Origin: Rhizobiaceae bacterium
Lineage (GTDB): Bacteria; Pseudomonadota; Alphaproteobacteria; Rhizobiales; Rhizobiaceae
Assembly: GCA_023953835.1 (NCBI GenBank)
Contig: JAMLJB010000001.1
Coordinates: 682,001 to 746,000, forward strand
Direction of reading: 5' to 3'
Length of the DNA: 64,000 bases
This document shows, piece after piece, positions 1-7,366 of this stretch; position 1 is the stretch's first letter; each line of letters opens with the position of its first letter. The notes beneath the pieces are model-generated. The model saw only the letters and a program-made list of their open reading frames with translations, did not search any database and was not told where the DNA came from. Both the position numbers and the translations under genes were made by a program.

Positions 1-891
1 CGAGCCGATCGCGACACAGTCGATTCCCATGCGCTCCACCATGTAGTCGACATGGCGGATCATGCTGTCGACCGGGGTGTCCACATTGTCGCCCGCGTCG
101 GCCCGCAGCATGGTCACGGCGAAGTTCAGCCCGACGAGGCCCTTGCTCTCCTTGACCGCATCGAGTTGCCGGTCGGTGAGGTTGCGCGCCACCGGGGTCA
201 GCGCATGGACGTTCGAATGGCTGGCGATGAGCGGCTGGTCGGTGGTGCGGGCGACGTCCCAAAATCCTTTTTCCGTGATGTGCGAAAGGTCGATCAGAAT
301 GCCGAGCCGATTGCACGCGCGCACGAGATCGAAACCGGCATCGGTCAGGCCCGGCCCTGTGTCCGGGCTCATGGGATAGGCGAAGGGCACGCCGTGGCCG
401 AATATGTTGTTGCGACTCCAGACCGGCCCGAGCGATCGCAGCCCGGCGGCGTGGAAAACTTCAAGCGCAGCGAGTTCGCGGTCAATCGGCTCGCAACCTT
501 CCATATGCATGACCGCCGCGAAGATTTTTTCGTCCATCGCGTGCTCGATGTCGTCGACGCTGCGGCAGAGCCGCCACGCGCCCGCCTCGTCCAGCTTCAC
601 GGCGATGGCCGCCTTCTGAATTGCGATGTCGAGCGAAGGCTGGCGCTCCAGCGTTTGCGAAAGCGGGGTGGTATAGTGGCCCTTCGCATCCGGTCGATCG
701 AGCGCGAGATGGCCTGCGGGGATGTAGATAGCGCAGAGGCCGCCGGCCAATCCGCCCGCTGCCGCCCTTGGCCCGTCGATATGGCCGGACCGCGTGCCCT
801 CGGCAAATTCCCTGACCGGATCGCTGCCGGATTGCGCGCTCAGCCACATGCGCAGCAACACGTCATTGTGGCCGTCGAAAACCGCTTCCAT
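1..891 (-). CDS. Peptidase M19 (membrane dipeptidase family), 3' end cut by window
   Basis: Zinc dipeptidase of the M19 (renal/membrane dipeptidase-like) family, which hydrolyses dipeptides. I translated the reverse strand: 297 codons stay open to the window edge, so the C-terminus is missing. The family zinc ligands are visible: the H-x-D motif in FDGHNDVLLRM (H8, D10), the bridging Glu in MHMEGCEP (E131), and His in DLSHITEKG (H204) and IASHSNVH (H225). The ATG at 891 is chosen because GGAG lies about 8 nt upstream and family proteins begin close to the DGHND motif. No signal peptide is visible, so it is probably cytoplasmic, as in many bacterial members. The substrate is not predictable. 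Confidence 0.9.
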   Translation of the reverse strand, partial: MEAVFDGHNDVLLRMWLSAQSGSDPVREFAEGTRSGHIDGPRAAAGGLAGGLCAIYIPAGHLALDRPDAKGHYTTPLSQTLERQPSLDIAIQKAAIAVKLDEAGAWRLCRSVDDIEHAMDEKIFAAVMHMEGCEPIDRELAALEVFHAAGLRSLGPVWSRNNIFGHGVPFAYPMSPDTGPGLTDAGFDLVRACNRLGILIDLSHITEKGFWDVARTTDQPLIASHSNVHALTPVARNLTDRQLDAVKESKGLVGLNFAVTMLRADAGDNVDTPVDSMIRHVDYMVERMGIDCVAIGS

Positions 892-1032
892 CACGCACTC
901 CACGTTTTTGCGCGATGATGTTCAGCAGTCGCTTTGCATATCAAGGGGGCGGCGCGCTGCAACACAGGATTGCGTTAGCTTTGGACCACGCACCTATTGT
1001 GTGTATTAAGGACACCGAAGAAGGAATCGTCG

Positions 1033-1179
1033 ATGAATCAGAATACCCTCTATTTGCTTCTTGGAGTGCTCCTCGCAGCGGTCATCGTTATGGGCCTCTA
1101 CATTTGGCGGCAGGAATCGAAGCCCGACGGCGTCGAACTGCGCATTGATCAGAACGGCGTTTCCGTCGAACAGAACTAG
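1033..1179 (+). CDS. Small single-pass membrane protein, 48 aa
   Basis: An unrecognised short protein. The ATG at 1033 has an AAGGA ribosome binding site a few bases upstream. Residues about 5-23 are a hydrophobic segment (LYLLLGVLLAAVIVMGLYIW), followed by a short charged tail containing the phrase GVELRIDQNGVSVEQ. The pattern predicts one transmembrane helix with a soluble C-terminal tail. Similar tiny tail proteins occur in rhizobial genomes, but I know no function. Its stop codon lies 3 bp from the end of the convergent DUF883-like gene. A longer reading from a TTG at 997 lacks a good ribosome site and is less likely. Confidence 0.6.
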   Translation: MNQNTLYLLLGVLLAAVIVMGLYIWRQESKPDGVELRIDQNGVSVEQN

Positions 1180-1182
1180 GGG

Positions 1183-1497
1183 TCAGGACCGCCGCATCAT
1201 CATTGCGGCGAGCAGGCCCAACACAACCAATCCGACAGCGGCGGCGGCAGCAGGATTTTCGCGTGCATGCCGCTCCACGGTGCGCGCGGATTTGCGCACG
1301 GTCGGAAGGGCATCTACGACCCGGTCGGCGATCTCTTCATAGATGTGTGCGACGCCGTCGCTGGCGTCTTCATACGCTGCCGCTCCACGCTTCGCGGCGA
1401 TCTTGCGCAGACCCTTCACTTCCTTGCGGAGGCTCGCGAGCTGCGCCTCCAAATTCTCGATCACTTCGTCGCGCGAGTAGGAAAAATAGCTTGCCAT
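1183..1497 (-). CDS. DUF883/ElaB-YqjD-like membrane-anchored protein
   Basis: A 104-residue protein with the DUF883 (ElaB/YqjD) architecture: an amphipathic helical N-terminal part (about residues 10-75, charged and predicted coiled coil), the conserved ENPAAAAAVGLVVLGLL motif, and a C-terminal transmembrane helix ending in MMMRRS. E. coli relatives are inner-membrane proteins that bind ribosomes in stationary phase. That role is family knowledge and is not shown here. The gene stands alone between two unrelated genes, convergent with the small membrane protein to its left. Confidence 0.75.
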   Translation of the reverse strand: MASYFSYSRDEVIENLEAQLASLRKEVKGLRKIAAKRGAAAYEDASDGVAHIYEEIADRVVDALPTVRKSARTVERHARENPAAAAAVGLVVLGLLAAMMMRRS

Positions 1498-1559
1498 GAC
1501 ATGCCCTCAGTGATGCATCGTTCACAGAAAAACGGACGAGCCCAGAGTTGGTTCCTGTC

Positions 1560-2552
1560 TCAGCGCGCCGTATTGCGCCGGGTAAGCGCTGCCTCCCAGT
1601 CCAGTGCGTCTCCGACGATCAGGTCGAGATTGTCGCGCTGCGGCTTCCAGCCGAGCGCGCTGCGCGCCAGATCGGCATTGGCCACGATTGCGGCGGGGTC
1701 GCCGGGACGGCGCTCAGCCTTGCGCACATCGAAATCTCCGCCGTGAACGCGGCGAACGCTGTCGATCACCTCGAGCACGGAATAGCCGTGACCATAGCCG
1801 CAATTCGCGGTGAGGTTTCCCTCCCCTGCCCGCAGGCGCTCCAGCGCAAGCCTGTGCGCGGCCGCGAGGTCCGATACATGGATGTAGTCTCGCACGCAGG
1901 TGCCGTCCGGCGTCGCGTAGTCCGAGCCGAATACCTGCATTTGGCTGCGCTTGCCGAGCGCCGTTTCGCTCGCGACCTTGATGAGGTGCGTCGCGCCCGG
2001 CGTGGACTGACCCGTGCGACCACGCGGATCCGCCCCCGCCACGTTGAAGTAGCGCAGCACTGTATAGGTGAGCGGGTGGGCCGCCGCTGTATCGGCGAGC
2101 ATCCACTCCGTCATCAGCTTGGAGCGCCCATAAGGCGATTCGGGCCTGAGCACCGCATCCTCGCGCACAGGCTCGGACCCCTGCCCGCCATAGACCGCAG
2201 CTGTGGAGGAAAAGATGAAGTGCTTTACGCCTCCCTTGACCGCCGATTCCAGAAGGTTGCGCGTCTTGGTTGTGTTGTTCGCGTAATAGCCGAGCGGATC
2301 GGTGACCGATTCCGGCACGACGATGGAACCCGCAAAATGAATGATCGATTCGATATCGTTTTCGGCGATCACACTGTCGGTCAGCGCCGTGTCGCCGATA
2401 TCGCCAACGACCAACTTCGCCTCCGGCGCGACCGCCCACTCAAACCCCGTCGAGAGCCTGTCGATGACGACGACATCCTCGCCGGCATCGAGCAACTCCC
2501 ACACCATGTGACTTCCGATGTATCCGGCTCCGCCGGTCACGAGCACCGCCAT
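1560..2552 (-). CDS. galE: UDP-glucose 4-epimerase
   Basis: Extended short-chain dehydrogenase that interconverts UDP-glucose and UDP-galactose, supplying sugars for exopolysaccharide and lipopolysaccharide. The 330 residues begin with the NAD-binding glycine motif TGGAGYIG (residues 6-13). The catalytic pair appears as SPYGRSK (Y141, K145) after the SSTAAVYG strand. The C-terminal substrate-binding half contains NCGYGHGYSVLEVI and the RPGDPAAIVA motif. The length is typical of bacterial GalE. The ATG at 2552 is preferred over longer frames because GGGGAG precedes it closely and the Rossmann motif then starts at residue 6. The promoter-side flank holds the palindromic repeat at 2623-2782. Confidence 0.93.
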   Translation of the reverse strand: MAVLVTGGAGYIGSHMVWELLDAGEDVVVIDRLSTGFEWAVAPEAKLVVGDIGDTALTDSVIAENDIESIIHFAGSIVVPESVTDPLGYYANNTTKTRNLLESAVKGGVKHFIFSSTAAVYGGQGSEPVREDAVLRPESPYGRSKLMTEWMLADTAAAHPLTYTVLRYFNVAGADPRGRTGQSTPGATHLIKVASETALGKRSQMQVFGSDYATPDGTCVRDYIHVSDLAAAHRLALERLRAGEGNLTANCGYGHGYSVLEVIDSVRRVHGGDFDVRKAERRPGDPAAIVANADLARSALGWKPQRDNLDLIVGDALDWEAALTRRNTAR

Positions 2553-2622
2553 GCAACTCCCCGCATTCCGCCAATTCGGGTTGTGCGAGGAGTTAGCCGG
2601 ATTGAAGCCGGATGCGCAACTA

Positions 2623-2782
2623 GGGTCAGGGCCTATTAATTTGGACGAAATGGCACCTGAATCGACAAAAAGGTGCAAGGAGAAGCGCGAAGGTCGATGG
2701 GGTTCCATCGTCCGAGCGGTTCGACGCGGCGGCTTGCGGCCGTTTCGGGTGCCATTTCGTTCAAATTAGCAGGTCCTGACCC
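2623..2782. repeat. 160-bp palindromic repeat element (MITE-like)
   Basis: Two 35-bp arms, 2623-2657 and 2748-2782, are inverted copies matching at 31 of 35 positions. Each arm runs from GGGTCAGG to CGAAATGGCACC. The interior holds a further hairpin, CGATGG-GGTT-CCATCG, around 2695-2710. The element fills the space between divergent galE and hemA and would fold into one long hairpin. No transposase frame and no clear target duplication are visible. Small palindromic elements of this kind are common in rhizobial genomes. I cannot assign it to a named family from sequence alone. Confidence 0.7.
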
Positions 2783-2797
2783 GAGCCTTCCGGCTAC

Positions 2798-2811
2798 TTG
2801 ACCTGCATCAA
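2798..2811 (+). promoter_or_regulatory. FixK/FNR-type box upstream of hemA
   Basis: TTGACCTGCATCAA fits the FixK/FNR consensus TTGA-N6-TCAA at all eight fixed positions. It lies about 88-100 nt before the hemA start codon, a reasonable distance for activation of a promoter near 2840-2860. In other alphaproteobacteria, FNR/FixK-type regulators raise tetrapyrrole genes, including hemA, when oxygen is low, so the location makes biological sense. Binding itself is inferred. Confidence 0.55.
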
Positions 2812-2898
2812 TGCGGGCGTGGCATTTTGCCTCCATAGGCACAATAGACGCGTGCGAAGGGCGACCTTATGATCCGCCCGCAAATTCGGAGTGCCTCT

Positions 2899-4176
2899 AT
2901 GAACTATCAACGGTTTTTCGAGGAAGCGATCGACCAGCTCCATGCGGAGCGCCGTTATCGCGTATTCGCGGACCTTGAACGTATCGCCGGCAAATTTCCC
3001 CAGGCGATCTGGCGATTTAACGGTGAAGCGAAGGAAATCACCGTCTGGTGCTCCAACGACTATCTCGGCATGGGCCAGCACCCCGACGTGATCGCAGCCT
3101 TTCAGGGCACGGCGGAGCGCATGGGGTCCGGCGCGGGAGGCACCCGCAATATTTCCGGCACGAATCATCCGCTTGTCGAGCTTGAGCAGGAGCTTGCCGA
3201 TTTGCACAGGAAGGAAGCCGCGCTGGTCTTTACCTCCGGCTTCGTGTCGAACGAGGCGGCCATCTCGACGATTGCGCGGCTTTTGCCGAATTGCCTGATC
3301 CTGTCCGACGAGTTGAACCACGCTTCCATGATTGAAGGCGTGCGCCGCTCGGGCGCGGAGAAGAAGGTGTTTCGCCACAACGACGTGGCGCATCTGGAAA
3401 GCATGCTCCAGACGGCGGGGCGCGAACGTGCCAAGCTCATCGTTTTCGAAAGCGTCTATTCGATGGACGGAGACATCGCGCCGATCGCGGCCATTGCCGA
3501 TCTTGCCGAAAAGTACAATGCGATGACCTATATCGACGAGGTTCACGCGGTGGGCATGTATGGTCCGCGCGGTGGTGGCATCACCGAGCGCGAGCGCCTC
3601 GCGCATCGCATCGACATCATTGAAGGCACGCTTGCAAAGGCTTTCGGCACGCTTGGCGGCTATATCAGCGGCCCGCGCGCGGTTGTCGACGCCGTGCGCT
3701 CCTATGCGCCGGGCTTCATCTTCACCACGGCGCTCCCGCCTGCAATCGCATCGGCGGCAGCGACCTCGATCCGTCATCTGAAGCAATCGCAGAGCGAACG
3801 TGATGCCCAGCAGCAGCAGGCCGCGCGCACCAAGCAGGTGCTTGGCGATGCCGGGCTGCCGGTCATGCCGTCAGAGACCCACATCGTGCCGGTGCTGGTT
3901 GGTGATCCCGAACTCTGCAAGATGGCGACCGACCGGCTGCTCGGGAAGCACGGCATTTACATCCAGCCTATCAACTATCCGACCGTGCCGCGCGGCACCG
4001 AGCGGCTGCGGATCACGCCGACCCCCTTTCACAGCGATGCCCTGATCGACGTGTTGAAGGATGCGCTGGTCGAGACTTGGAACGCGCTGGGCATTCCCTA
4101 TGCCGGAAAGGACCGTCCGACGGTCGCCCAGTCAGAGCGGGTCATTCCGCTGGTTGTTCCCGCAGCGGGCGGATAA
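2899..4176 (+). CDS. hemA: 5-aminolevulinate synthase
   Basis: PLP enzyme condensing glycine with succinyl-CoA to 5-aminolevulinate, the first step of heme synthesis by the C4 (Shemin) route typical of alphaproteobacteria. The 425-residue product carries [11 protein letters not shown] near the N-terminus, the glycine-rich [13 protein letters not shown] (77-89), the PLP Asp in YIDEVHAVG, and the PLP lysine in EGTLAKAFG (K247). The ATG at 2899 is chosen over one at 2869 because family members start MNYxxFF and a GGAG lies 11 nt upstream. A FixK-type box lies about 90 nt upstream. A hairpin follows the stop. Confidence 0.95.
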   Translation: MNYQRFFEEAIDQLHAERRYRVFADLERIAGKFPQAIWRFNGEAKEITVWCSNDYLGMGQHPDVIAAFQGTAERMGSGAGGTRNISGTNHPLVELEQELADLHRKEAALVFTSGFVSNEAAISTIARLLPNCLILSDELNHASMIEGVRRSGAEKKVFRHNDVAHLESMLQTAGRERAKLIVFESVYSMDGDIAPIAAIADLAEKYNAMTYIDEVHAVGMYGPRGGGITERERLAHRIDIIEGTLAKAFGTLGGYISGPRAVVDAVRSYAPGFIFTTALPPAIASAAATSIRHLKQSQSERDAQQQQAARTKQVLGDAGLPVMPSETHIVPVLVGDPELCKMATDRLLGKHGIYIQPINYPTVPRGTERLRITPTPFHSDALIDVLKDALVETWNALGIPYAGKDRPTVAQSERVIPLVVPAAGG

Positions 4177-4184
4177 GAGCCGTT

Positions 4185-4208
4185 CCGGCGGCTATGCCGC
4201 CGGGCCTT
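4185..4208 (+). terminator. Possible intrinsic terminator after hemA
   Basis: A perfect 8-bp stem (CCGGCGGC / GCCGCCGG, loop TAT) at 4185-4203 begins 8 bp after the hemA stop and is followed by GCCTTT. The T-run is short, so termination may be partial. Confidence 0.45.
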
Positions 4209-4248
4209 TGTGAATCATTCCAGTTCGTTCTGCGAAAGAGTTGGAGCG

Positions 4249-5331
4249 TTACAGCGCGTGCATCCAGCCGTGCGTGTCCTCGACCGACCCGCGCTGGATT
4301 CCGACCAGCCTGCCGCGCAACTCTGTGGTGATCTCGCCATCGCCGCTGTTGCCGATGGCGAAGGTGCCGCCCGGATATTTCACCGTGCCGATGCCGGCGA
4401 TGACCGCTGCGGTGCCGCAGGCAAACGCCTCGCGAAGCCTGCCGCTGGCCGCGTCGGCTTTCCATTGGTCGAAGGAATACGGCGTCTCATTGACCGTGTA
4501 TCCGGCTTCATGGGCGAGCTTCATGATGGATTCGCGGGTGATGCCGGGAAGGATCGTGCCGAGCGGCGGAGTGATGATGGTCTTGTCGTCCATGACGAAG
4601 AAGATGTTCATGCCGCCCAGTTCATCGACCCATCTGCGCTCAACCGCGTCAAGGAACACCACCTGATCGCAGCCGTTCTTAAACGCTTCCGCCGTCGCCA
4701 CGAGGCTTGACGCATAGTTGCCGCCGCATTTCGCAGCGCCCGTGCCACCCGGTGCGGCACGCGTGTATTCCTCGGATATCCAGACGGAAACGGTCTTGTA
4801 TCCGCCCTTGAAATAGGCCCCGACCGTCGAGCCGATGACGCAGAAGATGTATTCGTTCGCCGGACGCACGCCAAGGAACGCTTCGCTGGCGAACATGAAG
4901 GGGCGAAGGTAAAAGCTGCCGTCGCCCTGCGGCACCCATGATTCATCGGTGTGCACGAGGGCTTCCACCGCTTCGATGAACAGCTTTTCGGGCAGCTCCG
5001 GCATGGCCATGCGTTCCGCCGACTGGTTGAAGCGCCGGGCATTTTCTTCCGGGCGGAACAGCGCGAGCGAACCATCCGTCATGCGATAGGCCTTCATGCC
5101 CTCGAAGATTTCCTGGGCGTAGTGAAGGACAGCACTTGCAGGGTCGATCTGGAACGGCTCGCGCGGGCGAATCCGGGCGTCGTGCCAACCCTTGTCCGCG
5201 GTCCATGTGATCGTCACCATGTGGTCGCTGAACACCTTGCCGAAGCCGGGGTTCACCATGAGGGCCGCACGCTCTTCGTCCGTCTTGGGCGATGGGTGGG
5301 CAATCTTCCTGAAAGTGCCTTCCTGCGTCAT
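4249..5331 (-). CDS. ilvE: Branched-chain amino acid aminotransferase
   Basis: Fold-type IV PLP aminotransferase catalysing the last step of leucine, isoleucine and valine synthesis and the first step of their breakdown. The 360-residue length fits the longer, eukaryote-like BCAT group rather than the roughly 310-aa E. coli type. Key motifs are HYAQEIFEGMKAY (70-82), the PLP lysine in GAAKCGGNYASS (K201), and the late PPLGTILPGITR segment. The ATG at 5331 is chosen because GGGAGG lies directly upstream; 17 codons of open frame further upstream have no such site. Another aminotransferase gene lies upstream on the same strand after a 114-bp gap. Confidence 0.92.
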   Translation of the reverse strand: MTQEGTFRKIAHPSPKTDEERAALMVNPGFGKVFSDHMVTITWTADKGWHDARIRPREPFQIDPASAVLHYAQEIFEGMKAYRMTDGSLALFRPEENARRFNQSAERMAMPELPEKLFIEAVEALVHTDESWVPQGDGSFYLRPFMFASEAFLGVRPANEYIFCVIGSTVGAYFKGGYKTVSVWISEEYTRAAPGGTGAAKCGGNYASSLVATAEAFKNGCDQVVFLDAVERRWVDELGGMNIFFVMDDKTIITPPLGTILPGITRESIMKLAHEAGYTVNETPYSFDQWKADAASGRLREAFACGTAAVIAGIGTVKYPGGTFAIGNSGDGEITTELRGRLVGIQRGSVEDTHGWMHAL

Positions 5332-5445
5332 ACCTGACCTCCCGTCAGCCGCCTCTTGATGCAACGGCTGAAATATTAGCAAATCTCAACTTGGTGGTGA
5401 CGCCAGTTCTTGCGTTTGGCAAGCGGCGGCTCCCGCGTGCGAATG

Positions 5446-6624
5446 TCACAGCCCGGCGATCCACGTCGCTATCCTTTTTGAAGCCTCTTCGACATCTTCC
5501 AACCGGCGGTTGAAGCACAGGCGGAAAAATGCTTCCCCACCCTCGCCGAAAGCGGTGCCGGGAGCGAGGCCGACATTGGCCTCATCAACGATATCGAAGG
5601 CCGCAGCGCCGGAATCGGAAATGCCGTCCACCCCGAAAAACAGGTAGAACGCACCGACCGGCGCGGTGAGACGCGCGCGTCCGCTGCCGCCAATGATGCT
5701 TGTGGCCAGGTCGCGCGCCCGTCTCGCGCGCTCGACCTGCGCAAAGACGTAGGAGTCCCCTTCGTCGAGCGCGGCAACCCCGCCACGCTGCATGAAGGTG
5801 GCGACGCCCGAGGTCGAATACTGGATGAGGTTTTCGAATACCTGTTGAAGGGAGGGGTGCACCTTGACCCATCCCATGCGCCAACCGGTCATCGACCAGT
5901 TCTTCGAAAAAGTGTTGACGAACAGAACCCGGTCCTCTTCCTCCATCACGTCGAGGAAGGATGGTGCGCGCCCGCCGCCGAAGTGAAACAGCGTGTAGAT
6001 TTCATCCGCGATGATCCAGAGCCCGTGCTTGCGCGCAATCGCCAGGATCGTCCGCAGCGTTTCATGGTCGCCGGTCCAGCCGGTCGGGTTGGACGGCGTG
6101 TTGATGAACAGGGCGCGCGTGCGCGGGGTAATTGCCGCCTCGATGCGTTCCGGGTCAAGCGTCCAGCCATTGTCGTTGAAGTCGAGGCGCACCGGCACGG
6201 GCCTCGCCCCTGCGATTTCGACTGCTGCCGGAAGGTTTGGCCATGCCGGCGAAAGATAGATCACCTCGTCGCCTGCGCCGACGGTTGCATTGATGCAAAG
6301 CTGGATCGCCTGCATGCCGCCGCCCGTGACCAGAAATTCCGAGGGATCGAACGCACGTCCGAAATGGCGCGTATGGTAGCGGGCGAGCGCTTCGCGCAAT
6401 TCGGGTATGCCGCGCTGCCGCGTGTAGAAGGTTTCGCCCGCGGCCATGGATTCCATGGCAGGGCGGCTGATGAATTCCGGCGTCGGAGCGTCGCCTTCTC
6501 CCGCCCACAACGGGATGAGGCCCGGCTTGCCCCACCCATGCGTCATCACGGCCACAATGCCGCTGATCGGCGCTTGCCTCGCTTCAGGCCGCAAAGCAGT
6601 GAGCAGGTCCATCCGGAAACCCAT
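5446..6624 (-). CDS. Pyridoxal-phosphate aminotransferase, class I/II
   Basis: Fold-type I aminotransferase of the aspartate-aminotransferase superfamily, 392 residues. Visible motifs are NPTGW (179-183), the pyridine-nitrogen Asp in IADEIYTLF (D207) and the Schiff-base lysine in NTFSKNWSMTGWRMGW (K241). The C-terminal Arg that binds the carboxylate lies in FFRLCFNRR. The substrate cannot be assigned; close relatives are annotated only as pyridoxal-phosphate-dependent aminotransferases. The start is uncertain: neither the ATG at 6624 nor the in-frame ATG at 6612 (MDLLTALRPEAR) has a convincing ribosome site, and the latter looks more like family N-termini. Confidence 0.85.
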   Translation of the reverse strand: MGFRMDLLTALRPEARQAPISGIVAVMTHGWGKPGLIPLWAGEGDAPTPEFISRPAMESMAAGETFYTRQRGIPELREALARYHTRHFGRAFDPSEFLVTGGGMQAIQLCINATVGAGDEVIYLSPAWPNLPAAVEIAGARPVPVRLDFNDNGWTLDPERIEAAITPRTRALFINTPSNPTGWTGDHETLRTILAIARKHGLWIIADEIYTLFHFGGGRAPSFLDVMEEEDRVLFVNTFSKNWSMTGWRMGWVKVHPSLQQVFENLIQYSTSGVATFMQRGGVAALDEGDSYVFAQVERARRARDLATSIIGGSGRARLTAPVGAFYLFFGVDGISDSGAAAFDIVDEANVGLAPGTAFGEGGEAFFRLCFNRRLEDVEEASKRIATWIAGL

Positions 6625-6660
6625 TAGGTAAGAATTGCTGTCCTATTTATACGTGTCGTC

Positions 6661-6696
6661 CAAAAAAGAAAGTCCCCGGAGACGACCACCGGGGAC
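6661..6696 (-). terminator. Intrinsic terminator after mscL
   Basis: A perfect 8-bp stem, GTCCCCGG / CCGGGGAC (6672-6679 with 6689-6696), has a 9-nt loop. Read on the minus strand it is followed by TTTCTTTTTT, a classic rho-independent terminator placed 31 bp beyond the mscL stop. On the plus strand the hairpin is followed by GTTTTCT, so it could also act weakly in the other direction. Confidence 0.8.
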
Positions 6697-6726
6697 GTTT
6701 TCTTGATCCAGACAGGACTCGAAGGT

Positions 6727-7167
6727 CTATTTCGCCTTTGTGGGCTTGGCGCCGGTCGCGAGAAGGTCGCGTATCTCCGTGAGAAGTTGCACGTCGGCGG
6801 GCGCGGCGGCAGGCGCCGGAGCCGGTTTTTCCTTTTCAAGCCGGCGACGCGCGGTGTTGACCCCCTTAACCATCAGGAAAACGATCCAGGCGAGGATGAC
6901 GAAGTTCAGCAGCACCGTGGCGAAGTTTCCGTATGCGATCACCGGTCCTTGCTCGCGGGCGGCGGCTAGCGAGGTTGCGGTGACGTTGGATGAAAGCGGC
7001 AAGAAGTAGTTGCTGAAGTCGCGCTGACCGGCAAGGCCGACAATCGGCATGATAAGATCGTTGACGACCGAATCGACAATCTTGCTGAACGCGGCGCCGA
7101 TGATCACGCCGACCGCGAGATCCATGACGTTGCCGCGCGAGATAAATTCCTGAAATTCCTTTAGCAT
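6727..7167 (-). CDS. mscL: Large-conductance mechanosensitive channel
   Basis: Pentameric inner-membrane channel that opens under membrane tension and releases solutes during hypo-osmotic shock. The 146-residue protein starts [21 protein letters not shown], followed by the pore-lining glycine/alanine-rich TM1 ([21 protein letters not shown]). The periplasmic loop spans about residues 50-75, TM2 is [19 protein letters not shown], and a charged C-terminal bundle follows an Ala/Pro linker. The ATG at 7167 has GGAGG just upstream; the longer frame to 7230 does not match the family. A strong terminator follows, so the gene is probably monocistronic. Confidence 0.96.
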   Translation of the reverse strand: MLKEFQEFISRGNVMDLAVGVIIGAAFSKIVDSVVNDLIMPIVGLAGQRDFSNYFLPLSSNVTATSLAAAREQGPVIAYGNFATVLLNFVILAWIVFLMVKGVNTARRRLEKEKPAPAPAAAPADVQLLTEIRDLLATGAKPTKAK

Positions 7168-7366
7168 TATCCACCCTCCGATTGGTGACAGAGGCGCCGC
7201 CACGACGATCGCCACAGCTGAGGATAGCAAAAAGGATCGCTCGCAAAACCCTTAATGGAATCCGGCTGACAGTTTGCAGCATGGCGTTGTATCGAGGTGA
7301 CGGCAGCGGAATGGACAAGTTCGGCAGGCTGTGCTTGCCTCGGCCGGACAGGGAGGGCCGTTAAGG

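Noticed and set aside
2518..2842. Two small frames on opposite strands whose products share a GSGP-NL-EMAPE phrase
   Set aside because: The shared phrase is only the translated inverted repeat arms of the palindromic element; there is no ribosome site or conserved protein.
5332..5445. Possible leader or attenuator before ilvE
   Set aside because: No run of branched-chain codons, no terminator hairpin and no known riboswitch pattern could be found.
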